Below, piece by piece: positions 57,516-64,000 of a stretch of DNA of 64,000 nt (positions are counted from its first letter, which is position 1; the number at the start of each line of letters is the position of its first letter). Location of the stretch: assembly GCA_023260985.1 (NCBI GenBank), contig JALRKY010000073.1, positions 1 to 64,000 of the forward strand. The letters are read 5' to 3'. The stretch is from Altererythrobacter sp. Its GTDB lineage: Bacteria; Pseudomonadota; Alphaproteobacteria; Sphingomonadales; Sphingomonadaceae. The translations under genes and the position numbers were made by a program. A model generated the notes under the pieces. It worked only from the letters and a program-made list of their open reading frames with translations. It made no database searches and was not told where the DNA came from.

Positions 57516-57851
57516 ATGAGCGACGGTAAGTCCGCACGAGAACCCATTGCTGAGGATGCGCGTATCGACGCGCTCGAAGAGCGGCTCAAGGCCGCACGCG
57601 AGCGTGAAGAAGAGCGCAGCCGACCGCAGGTGAAGGGTGTTGATGCGAACTATCGCAGCGGCAACCGGGCACTTGCGGATCTTATCGGCGGGATTTTCGG
57701 AGGCTTTGTCATCGGCTGGGTGATCGATCGCTTTGCCGGGACAGCGCCCTGGGGTCTGTTGGTGATGTTGTTCCTTGGGATCATCGTCGCCTTCAGGAAC
57801 ATCATTCGTGCAGCGAACACGCGCCCTGACGATCCGCCTGCGGATCAATAG
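57516..57851 (+). CDS. AtpZ/AtpI-like ATP synthase assembly protein
   Basis: This 111-residue protein has a charged N-terminal coiled coil (IDALEERLKAAREREEER) and two membrane helices (ADLIGGIFGGFVIGWVIDRFA, APWGLLVMLFLGIIVAF), the AtpZ/AtpI pattern. Such proteins help c-ring assembly or carry Mg2+. ATG 57516 is favoured over ATG 57504 because GGAGG falls between them, five bases before the second. It is the first gene of the Fo operon, 39 bases before atpB. Confidence 0.88.
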   Translation: MSDGKSAREPIAEDARIDALEERLKAAREREEERSRPQVKGVDANYRSGNRALADLIGGIFGGFVIGWVIDRFAGTAPWGLLVMLFLGIIVAFRNIIRAANTRPDDPPADQ

Positions 57852-57890
57852 CGGCGGGTCGAGTTTAGAGCGTTAGGGACAAGAACGATC

Positions 57891-58679
57891 GTGACAGCCG
57901 CAGAAGGCAAGGTCGACCCGATGAAGCAATTCGCCATTGAGCCGTTGTTCGGCTCTGGCGGATGGGAACTGGCCGGTTACAACATCGCTTTCACCAACTC
58001 GGCGCTGTGGATGCTGATCGCCACGGTGTTGCTTTGGGCATTCGTCGCTGGCGGCATGAAGCGCCAGCTGGTTCCTGGTCGCTGGCAGATGATGGTGGAG
58101 ACCTTCACCGGCTTCATCGACGACATGCTTGAAGCGAACGTGGGCGAGGAAGGGCGCAAATATGTGCCTTATATCTTCAGCCTGTTTATGTTTATTCTGT
58201 TTGCGAACTTGCTGGGCTTGGTGCCGATCGGCATTTTCGGGCTGCATCCCTTCACTTTCACCAGCCACTTCACCGTTACCGGCGTGCTGGCGATCCTGAG
58301 CTTTTCGATCGTCGTTGTCGTCGGTTTCTGGAAGCACGGACTGCATTTCTTCAGCCTGTTCGTGCCGCATGGCACGCCTTTGTGGCTGATCTGGCTGATC
58401 CCCGTAATCGAACTGATTTCCTTTCTCGTGCGCCCGTTTAGCCTCGCGCTGCGACTGTTCGTGGCGATGATGGCCGGCCACGTTCTCCTCAAGGTGCTCG
58501 CCAGCTTCGTGATCGACAGCGTCAATGCGGGCGCAGTGTTCGGCGGCTTTATCGGCGTGCCCAGCCTTGTGCTGATGGTCGCGATCAGCGCGCTGGAGAT
58601 CCTGGTCGCGGGCATCCAGGCTTATGTTTTCGCTCTGCTGACGTCGCTCTACATCAACGACGCAGAGAACCTTCACTAA
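57891..58679 (+). CDS. atpB: ATP synthase Fo subunit a
   Basis: Subunit a forms the proton half-channels. The 262-residue protein has five or six helices, including the essential-Arg helix FLVRPFSLALRLFVAMMAGHVLLK (Arg in LALRLF), and the C-terminal IQAYVFALLTSLYINDAENLH. GTG 57891 follows AGGGAC; ATG 57921 (MKQFAIEPLFG) is a possible alternative. Next comes atpE after 45 bases. Confidence 0.96.
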   Translation: MTAAEGKVDPMKQFAIEPLFGSGGWELAGYNIAFTNSALWMLIATVLLWAFVAGGMKRQLVPGRWQMMVETFTGFIDDMLEANVGEEGRKYVPYIFSLFMFILFANLLGLVPIGIFGLHPFTFTSHFTVTGVLAILSFSIVVVVGFWKHGLHFFSLFVPHGTPLWLIWLIPVIELISFLVRPFSLALRLFVAMMAGHVLLKVLASFVIDSVNAGAVFGGFIGVPSLVLMVAISALEILVAGIQAYVFALLTSLYINDAENLH

Positions 58680-58724
58680 TCTCATCCGTTCATTCAACAG
58701 TTTCTACCTAAAGGAGTTTTTCAA

Positions 58725-58952
58725 ATGGAAGCAGAAGCAGCCAAGCTCGTCGGTGCTGGCCTCGCAGCGATCGGTGCCGGCATGGCCGCCATCGGCGTGG
58801 GCAACGTGTTCGGTTCGTTCCTTGATTCGGCACTGCGCAACCCGGGTGCAGCCGACGGCCAGCAGGGCCGCCTGTTCATTGGCTTCGCTGCGGCGGAACT
58901 TCTGGGCCTGCTGGCCTTCGTCGTTGCGATGATCTTGATCTTCGTCGCCTAA
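58725..58952 (+). CDS. atpE: ATP synthase Fo subunit c
   Basis: Subunit c of the rotor ring is 75 residues long with two helices. The polar loop is ALRNPGAADGQQG, and the proton-binding Glu58 lies in FAAAELLGLLAF. The start ATG 58725 has AGGAG well placed. Confidence 0.97.
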   Translation: MEAEAAKLVGAGLAAIGAGMAAIGVGNVFGSFLDSALRNPGAADGQQGRLFIGFAAAELLGLLAFVVAMILIFVA

Positions 58953-59029
58953 TGACGTTTTGCTTTCTCCGGTCGGTCGAAAGGCCGGCCGGGCAATGTC
59001 TTTGCTGATTTGAACTTCGGACCCGACGC

Positions 59030-59524
59030 ATGCCTCAGATAGCGCAGCTTGCCGATACCTATGCCAGCCAGGTCTTCTGGCTGCTGATTTTCTTCGGCTT
59101 CACCTTTTTCGTCATCGGGCGCGGGATGGTGCCCAAGGTGATGGATACCGTGTCGATGCGCGACAAGCAGATCGCAGAAGATCTCGCGGCCGCACAGGCT
59201 GCGCGTGACACTGCGAACGAGCAGGAAGAGATCTGGCGCCAGCGTGAAAACGCCAACCATGCCACCGCTCAGGCGGTGATCGCCAAAGGGAAGGCGGATG
59301 CTGCAGCCAAGACCGAGAAGAAGGTGGCTGCCGCGCAGAAGCGGCTCGACACCAAGCTCGCCGAGGCCGAAAGCCGCATCGCCGAGGCGCGTTCGGCGGC
59401 AATGTCCGAAGTCGAGACTGTTGCTGCCGAAGCGGCGCAGTACATCGTGGCCCGGCTCGCCGGTGCCAAGGTTGATGCTGCTGTAGCCAAGGCTGCCGTG
59501 AAGGAGGCTCTGGCTCATGGCTGA
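59030..59524 (+). CDS. ATP synthase Fo subunit b'
   Basis: This 164-residue peripheral stalk protein has one N-terminal helix (VFWLLIFFGFTFFVIGRGM) and a long coiled coil rich in Ala, Glu and Lys (TEKKVAAAQKRLDTKLAEAESRI). Alphaproteobacteria have two divergent b subunits; this is b', encoded upstream of b, with an eight-base overlap. The start is ATG 59030. Confidence 0.93.
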   Translation: MPQIAQLADTYASQVFWLLIFFGFTFFVIGRGMVPKVMDTVSMRDKQIAEDLAAAQAARDTANEQEEIWRQRENANHATAQAVIAKGKADAAAKTEKKVAAAQKRLDTKLAEAESRIAEARSAAMSEVETVAAEAAQYIVARLAGAKVDAAVAKAAVKEALAHG

Positions 59525-60053
59525 CATCCTTTCGATCCTCGCCGGAGCTGCAGAAGAGGGCGGACACGCCGGGCCCGAAGCACTGTGGTTGCAAGACTAC
59601 CAGTGGGTTTCGGTGGCAATGCTGATCCTGATCGGCATCATCGTGTGGAAGAAGGTGCCCGGCCTCATTACCGGCGGGCTCGACGCCAAGATTCAGGCGA
59701 TCCGCGAGCAGCTTGACGAAGCCAAGCAATTGCGCGCCGAAGCTGAAGCACTGCGCGACGAATATGCCGCGAAGATGACTGAAGCTGAAAATCATGCGGA
59801 AGCCATGATGGAAAACGCCCAGCGCGATGCGGACGCGATCCTCGAAAAGGCCGAAACCGACAGCAAGCTGATGGTCGAACGGCGCAAGCGTGTCGCGGAA
59901 GACAAGATCTCCGCTGCTGAGCGCGAAGCCATCGACCAGGTCAAGGCGGCGGCAGTCGCTGCTGCAGTCAGTGCTGCTGGAAAGCTAATCGCCGACAAGC
60001 ATGGTGCCGATGCTGACCGCAAGTTTGCGGACGAGGTCATCGCCTCAATCTGA
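59517..60053 (+). CDS. atpF: ATP synthase Fo subunit b
   Basis: This 178-residue second peripheral stalk subunit has an N-terminal membrane helix (WVSVAMLILIGIIVWKKVPGLI) and a long helical stalk with AEALRDEYAAKMTEAENHAEAMM. It is the last gene before an intrinsic terminator, so the F1 genes (atpHAGDC) must lie elsewhere, as is normal in this class. Confidence 0.95.
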   Translation: MADILSILAGAAEEGGHAGPEALWLQDYQWVSVAMLILIGIIVWKKVPGLITGGLDAKIQAIREQLDEAKQLRAEAEALRDEYAAKMTEAENHAEAMMENAQRDADAILEKAETDSKLMVERRKRVAEDKISAAEREAIDQVKAAAVAAAVSAAGKLIADKHGADADRKFADEVIASI

Positions 60054-60081
60054 TCGGGTCAGTCCCGAAACGGCAAAGAGG

Positions 60082-60106
60082 GCGGTCCTGACGGGCCGCT
60101 TTTTTT
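60082..60106 (+). terminator. Intrinsic terminator of the Fo operon
   Basis: GCGGTCC at 60082-60088 pairs with GGGCCGC at 60093-60099 (one G-T) around TGAC, followed by seven T. It lies 29 bases after the atpF stop. Confidence 0.85.
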
Positions 60107-60145
60107 GTTTGAGAAAGGGACTTGGCAGGATCTTTAAACCCGCTA

Positions 60146-60745
60146 ATGCGAGGCACTCGCAAATATGAAAGCAAGGTTTTCAATCTCGTGAATCGCCTCT
60201 TCCTGACCAAGCTCCATCTTATCCTGGCGGGCTTTATGTTCCCTGCCATGCTCATGTTTCTCGCGACCGGGGCGCTCTACACGTGGGGCAGCAAGGGGCA
60301 GTGGCACGAAAAGACGGTTAGCGTTGTACTCGACCAGCCGCTTGCTGTGGATCAGCTAGAACTCGAAAGCATCGTACTTGCCGAGCTTGCGAAGAGCAGT
60401 CTTCCCGCACCTAGTGGCGAGGCGACTGTGAGCGGTGAAGGGGCCGACATCTCGCTTTCCTGGACGGGTGCGCGCAGCGAGGCGAGCGTCAAGGCCACGG
60501 ACGATCCGCGCCTGGTGGAAGTCACGATCAAAGAAGCATCCCTTCATCGCTGGCTGGTGCAACTGCACAAAGCCAAGGGCAGCACGATCTTCAAGGTCTA
60601 CGCGACATTCCTTGCGTTCGTGCTTTTCGTGCTTGTGGCAAGCGGCGTGATATTGGGGCTTCAGGTCAAGCCGTACCGGCGTCTGACGATTGGAAGTGGT
60701 GCCGCTGGCTTGGTGGCTTTCCTCGGTTTCGTGCTGATGGGCTAA
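60146..60745 (+). CDS. PepSY-associated transmembrane protein
   Basis: The product (199 residues from ATG 60146) has an N-terminal membrane helix (HLILAGFMFPAMLMFLATGALYTW), a periplasmic PepSY-like domain (QLELESIVLAELAKS...EVTIKEASLHRWLVQLHKAKGS, with RWLVQLH the typical motif before the next helix) and two further C-terminal helices. Such proteins often accompany iron or copper uptake, but no such gene is adjacent. TTG 60122 is an alternative start. Its stop overlaps the oxidoreductase end by four bases. Confidence 0.78.
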   Translation: MRGTRKYESKVFNLVNRLFLTKLHLILAGFMFPAMLMFLATGALYTWGSKGQWHEKTVSVVLDQPLAVDQLELESIVLAELAKSSLPAPSGEATVSGEGADISLSWTGARSEASVKATDDPRLVEVTIKEASLHRWLVQLHKAKGSTIFKVYATFLAFVLFVLVASGVILGLQVKPYRRLTIGSGAAGLVAFLGFVLMG

Positions 60746-61722
60746 TTGCCCGGCTCGAACACCACCTTGCCCACCAGTTGGCGATTGGCCATTGCCTCGA
60801 AGCCTTCGCGCCAGCGCGATAGCGGCAGGACACGATCGATGGCCGGGCTTATCCGGCCTGCCTCGGCCAGCTCCGCTACGGCTGCACGAATCGCGGCGCC
60901 TCGCTCGGGGAAATGACGGGCATATTCGCCAGCGCGCAGGCCTACGATCGAGAAGCCCTTGATCAGCGGTATATTGGTCGCGACATCGGCAATACGCCCC
61001 GATGTAAAGCCAACCACCACCAGCTTGCCACCAAATGCAACGCAGCGCGTGCTTTCATCGAACACATCGCCGCCAACCGGGTCGAACACGACATCGCACA
61101 GATTTCCGTCGGTCAGAACGTCGACCTCTACCCGAAAGCGATCCGTACCCATGATGACAGCTTCAGGGGATACGGCTTCGTCAATCCGGTCGCATTTGTC
61201 GGCGCTACCGGTTGCGGCAATCACCCTTGCGCCCATCGCCTTGGCCAAGTCGCAGGCGGCAAGGCCCACGCCCCCGCTGGCCCCATGCACCAGCACCCAT
61301 TGACCCGGCGCCAGCCCGCACAATTCGACGAGGCCGGTATAGGCCGTGACATAGGCCGCACCCATCGATGCACCTTCTGCAAAACTCAGGCCGGCGGGAA
61401 GGGGGCTGAGTGCGCGGGCCGGGAGGTTGATGTATTCAGCAAAGGCCCCGGTCTTGTTGCCGCCGATCACTCTGTCGCCGGGCTTGAGGCCGCTCTCGGG
61501 ATCGGCCTCAACCACTTCACCTGCGAGTTCGAGGCCGCTGGTAAAGGGTGGCTCCGGCTTGAACTGGTATTTGCCCTGCGTCATCAGCAGGTCGGGGAAG
61601 TTGAGCGAAGCGGCGCGCACGCGAATGAGCACTTCGCCTTCCGCCCGCTCGGGCACGGGAATTCCAGCGAGCCGTACGCCTGAGAGGTCTTCAGACAGGT
61701 ATTCAACCTGAAGTGCCTGCAT
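60742..61722 (-). CDS. Quinone oxidoreductase, MDR superfamily
   Basis: This 326-residue NAD(P)H-dependent MDR enzyme is of the zeta-crystallin/quinone oxidoreductase type. The cofactor loop VHGASGGVGLAACDLAKAMGARVIA is visible, with GLELAGEVVE and FDPVGGDVFDESTR. No zinc-binding cysteines are seen. The start is ATG 61722, five bases after gloB on the same strand. Substrate unknown. Confidence 0.9.
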   Translation of the reverse strand: MQALQVEYLSEDLSGVRLAGIPVPERAEGEVLIRVRAASLNFPDLLMTQGKYQFKPEPPFTSGLELAGEVVEADPESGLKPGDRVIGGNKTGAFAEYINLPARALSPLPAGLSFAEGASMGAAYVTAYTGLVELCGLAPGQWVLVHGASGGVGLAACDLAKAMGARVIAATGSADKCDRIDEAVSPEAVIMGTDRFRVEVDVLTDGNLCDVVFDPVGGDVFDESTRCVAFGGKLVVVGFTSGRIADVATNIPLIKGFSIVGLRAGEYARHFPERGAAIRAAVAELAEAGRISPAIDRVLPLSRWREGFEAMANRQLVGKVVFEPGN

Positions 61723-61727
61723 ATGTT

Positions 61728-62483
61728 TCAGAAATTGTCCTTCGCCGCCCTAAGCGCCGCAAAGGTCGCATCTGGGGAGTCTCCGCCCCAGCGAGCCTGC
61801 ATGGCCGGATCGTCGGCGCGCAGGAAGGGATTGGTGGCAAGTTCGCGTGCCAGGCCCATCGGCACGGTCCATTCGCCCTTGGCGCGCTTCGCGTCGATCT
61901 CCGCCGCATAATCCTGCAGCGCGGTATTTTCGGGATCGGCATGCAGCGCGAACCTAGCGTTCGACTGGGTGTACTCATGCGCGCAGTAGAGCGTGGTTTC
62001 GGGAGGCAATGCCTTGATCCGTTCAAGGCTACCCCAGAACTGTTTCGGATTACCTTCGAACATGCGGCCACAGCCGAGAGCAAAGACGCTGTCGCCGACG
62101 AAAGCGACATCGGCTGCGGGCAGGTAATAGGCGATGTGGCCATTGGTGTGGCCGCTCACGTCGATCACTTCAGCAGTGAAATCGCCCAGTTGTACGGTGT
62201 CGTCTTGCGACACCACACGGTCGATCGGTGAAATTCGCTCGACCTCTAGCGGCGCGATAATTTTGGCTCCGGTCGCTTCGACGATCGCCGCGTTGCCGCC
62301 AGCATGGTCGGGATGCCAATGGGTGTTCCAGATCTGGGTAATGCGCCATCCCTTTGCCTCGGCCTGGCGCAAATATTCGTTGCCGTCTGGCGTATCAATT
62401 GCAGCGGTCTCGCCGCTGGCAGGGTCGTGGACGAGGTATCCGTAATTGTCGGACAGGCAGGGGAACTGATGGATCTCTAGCAT
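61728..62483 (-). CDS. gloB: Hydroxyacylglutathione hydrolase (glyoxalase II)
   Basis: GloB hydrolyses S-lactoylglutathione to D-lactate and glutathione in methylglyoxal detoxification. The 251-residue metallo-beta-lactamase-fold protein has the metal motif NTHWHPDHAGG (His55, His57, Asp59, His60), DVSGHTNGHIAYYLP, FVGDSVFALGCGRMFEG and the YCAHEYTQSNARFAL ending typical of glyoxalase II. The start is ATG 62483. Confidence 0.95.
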   Translation of the reverse strand: MLEIHQFPCLSDNYGYLVHDPASGETAAIDTPDGNEYLRQAEAKGWRITQIWNTHWHPDHAGGNAAIVEATGAKIIAPLEVERISPIDRVVSQDDTVQLGDFTAEVIDVSGHTNGHIAYYLPAADVAFVGDSVFALGCGRMFEGNPKQFWGSLERIKALPPETTLYCAHEYTQSNARFALHADPENTALQDYAAEIDAKRAKGEWTVPMGLARELATNPFLRADDPAMQARWGGDSPDATFAALRAAKDNF

Positions 62484-62514
62484 GCAGCCAACTTAGGGAC
62501 AGCAAGCTAAATAG

Positions 62515-62550
62515 GAAAGACCCGCCTGCTCCATCGAGCAAGCGGGCCTT
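62515..62550 (-). terminator. Intrinsic terminator of rpsA
   Basis: On the minus strand CCCGCTTGCTC and GAGCAGGCGGG form an 11-bp stem (one wobble) around GATG, followed by TCTTTCC. It lies about 72 bases after the rpsA stop and before gloB. Confidence 0.8.
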
Positions 62551-62621
62551 CTTTGCTGTCCCAACGCTTCGCTGCTTGAGGACGGCTGCTTTCACGTCCC
62601 CACGCAGTCAGTGCGGGAAGA

Positions 62622-64000
62622 TCAGTCCTTCTTCTTGAGCGCTTCGCCCAGGATGTCGCCGAGCGATGCGCCCGAGTCCGACGAACCGAACTGTGCAACG
62701 GCCTCCTTCTCTTCGGCGATCTGACGCGCCTTGATCGAGAAGTTTGGCTTTTTCGAACGGTCGAAGCCGGTCACCATGGCGTCAACCTTCGAGCCGACCT
62801 GGAAGCGGTCAGGACGCTGTTCGTCGCGGTCGCGGCCGAGGTCCGAACGCTTGATGAAGCCGGTCGCGCCATCTTCGCCAATCTGAACTTCCAGGCCGCC
62901 GTCGCGCACTTCCAGCACCGTGACGGTGACGGTTTGATTCTTGCGGAGCGAGCCCGAGTCTGCGCCAGCAGCCGAAGGTGCACCCTTTTCGAGCTGCTTC
63001 ATGCCCAGGCTGATGCGTTCCTTGTCAACGTCGACATCGAGCACGACAGCCTTGACCATTTCACCCTTGCGGTGAAGCGCCAGCGCGTCTTCGCCCGAGA
63101 TGCCCCAAGCGATGTCCGACATGTGGACCATGCCATCCACGTCGCCGTCGAGGCCGATGAACAGGCCGAATTCTGTGGCGTTCTTGACTTCGCCTTCGAC
63201 TTCGCTGCCAACCGGGTGCTTCTCGGCGAACTCTTCCCACGGGTTGCGCTGGGCTTGCTTGAGGCCGAGCGAAATGCGGCGCTTGTCGCTGTCGACTTCC
63301 AGTACCATCACTTCGACTTCCTGCGAGGTCGAAACGATCTTGCCCGGGTGGGCGTTCTTCTTGGTCCAGCTCATTTCGGATACGTGGACCAGGCCTTCGA
63401 TGCCCGGTTCGAGCTCGACGAATGCGCCATATTCGGTGATGTTGGTGACAGTGCCGCTGAGCTTCAGGCCCACCGGATACTTCGCCGCCACGCCATCCCA
63501 CGGATCGCTTTCGAGCTGCTTCATGCCCAGGCTGATGCGCTGCGTATCTTCGTTGATGCGAACGATCTGTACGGTCACTACGTCACCGATATTGATGACT
63601 TCGCCCGGATGGTTGACGCGCTTGTAGCTCATGTCGGTGACATGGAGCAGGCCGTCGATGCCGCCGAGGTCCACAAAGGCACCATAGTCGGTGATGTTCT
63701 TCACGACGCCGTCGATCACCTGGCCTTCGGTCAGCTTGTCGATCAGTTCGCCGCGCTGTTCGGCGCGGGTTTCTTCCAGCACTGCGCGACGCGAAACGAC
63801 GATGTTGCCGCGGCGACGGTCCATCTTAAGGATCTGGAAGGGCTGCGGCACGTCCATCAGCGGAGTGACGTCGCGTACCGGGCGGATGTCGACCTGCGAG
63901 CCGGGCAGGAATGCCACGGCGCCGTCGAGATCGACGGTGAAGCCACCCTTCACGCGGCCGAAGATGCGGCCGTCGACGCGCTTGCCTTCGCCGAATTCGC
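62622..64000 (-). CDS. rpsA: 30S ribosomal protein S1, 5' end beyond the window
   Basis: S1 binds mRNA and helps initiation. The visible part (about 459 residues) contains at least five S1-type domains: GEVINIGDVVTVQIVRINEDTQRISLGMKQL, WDGVAAKYPVGLKLSGTVTNITEYGAFVELE, WEEFAEKHPVGSEVEGEVKNATEFGLFIGLD, and a final divergent domain near NQTVTVTVLEVRDGGLEVQ. The frame runs off the right edge of the window, so the start is missing. The C terminus ends LGDILGEALKKKD. Confidence 0.96.
   Translation of the reverse strand, partial: EFGEGKRVDGRIFGRVKGGFTVDLDGAVAFLPGSQVDIRPVRDVTPLMDVPQPFQILKMDRRRGNIVVSRRAVLEETRAEQRGELIDKLTEGQVIDGVVKNITDYGAFVDLGGIDGLLHVTDMSYKRVNHPGEVINIGDVVTVQIVRINEDTQRISLGMKQLESDPWDGVAAKYPVGLKLSGTVTNITEYGAFVELEPGIEGLVHVSEMSWTKKNAHPGKIVSTSQEVEVMVLEVDSDKRRISLGLKQAQRNPWEEFAEKHPVGSEVEGEVKNATEFGLFIGLDGDVDGMVHMSDIAWGISGEDALALHRKGEMVKAVVLDVDVDKERISLGMKQLEKGAPSAAGADSGSLRKNQTVTVTVLEVRDGGLEVQIGEDGATGFIKRSDLGRDRDEQRPDRFQVGSKVDAMVTGFDRSKKPNFSIKARQIAEEKEAVAQFGSSDSGASLGDILGEALKKKD

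Overview
The window is a GC-rich, densely packed bacterial chromosome segment with no prophage, IS element, CRISPR array or rRNA operon. The gene content points to an alphaproteobacterium, most likely Sphingomonadales (Erythrobacteraceae-like). The evidence is the CckA and CpdR cell-cycle regulators, GTTC-N7-GTTC SOS boxes in front of recA and uvrD, a split ATP synthase locus with both b' and b subunits, the lapA-pyrF-trpF...trpB-trpA-accD-folC order, a SapC-family protein and an NADP-dependent homodimeric-type isocitrate dehydrogenase. The lineage is inferred from content, not from a phylogeny. Both ends cut through genes: uvrA on the left lacks its 5' end, and rpsA on the right lacks its 5' end.

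Layout. 1-5.5 kb: uvrA, a second degenerate copy of the uvrA 3' end, a tiny lipoprotein, an RlpA-type protein, an 850-base non-coding stretch with strong hairpins, and argG. 5.5-9.1 kb: a cyclopropane-fatty-acid synthase cluster in which one synthase is destroyed by two in-frame stops, a haloalkane-dehalogenase-like hydrolase sits in the middle, and the intact synthase carries Met at the usual active-site Cys. 9.1-15 kb: DUF1801, lptB, a three-gene redox operon (reductase, cytochrome b, molybdopterin lipoprotein), PhzF, a glycine-zipper protein and rlmN. 15-30 kb: greB, slt, dapA, an exported amidohydrolase, smpB, DUF2062, cckA, recA, a methyltransferase and alaS. 30-41 kb: YkvA-like, Kef, icd, tRNA-Val(GAC), cpdR, an N-formylglutamate amidohydrolase-like gene, a candidate independent small RNA, SapC, an FAD oxidase and a DEAD-box helicase, then an AT-richer orphan gene and a cluster of palindromic repeats. 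41-56 kb: uvrD, rsmD, an rluB-type gene, a Rieske oxygenase, ampG and the folC/accD/trpAB/trpF/pyrF/lapA block, which is interrupted by an outer-membrane protein pseudogene; purB and an NRDE protein follow. 56-64 kb: radC, the Fo half of ATP synthase, a PepSY-type membrane protein, a quinone oxidoreductase, gloB and rpsA.

Most of the window is housekeeping: DNA repair under SOS control (recA, uvrD, plus uvrA), translation (alaS, smpB, rpsA, rlmN, rsmD), amino-acid and nucleotide synthesis (argG, dapA, trp, pyrF, purB) and energy (Fo, icd). The less ordinary parts are the decayed CFA synthase and its Cys-less paralogue, the ~108-nt small RNA gene with its own promoter and terminator at 35.5-35.7 kb, the structured non-coding region at 3.6-4.3 kb, the uvrA tail duplication, and the outer-membrane pseudogene that splits the trp block. 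I found no convincing new multi-gene system such as a defence island or biosynthetic cluster.
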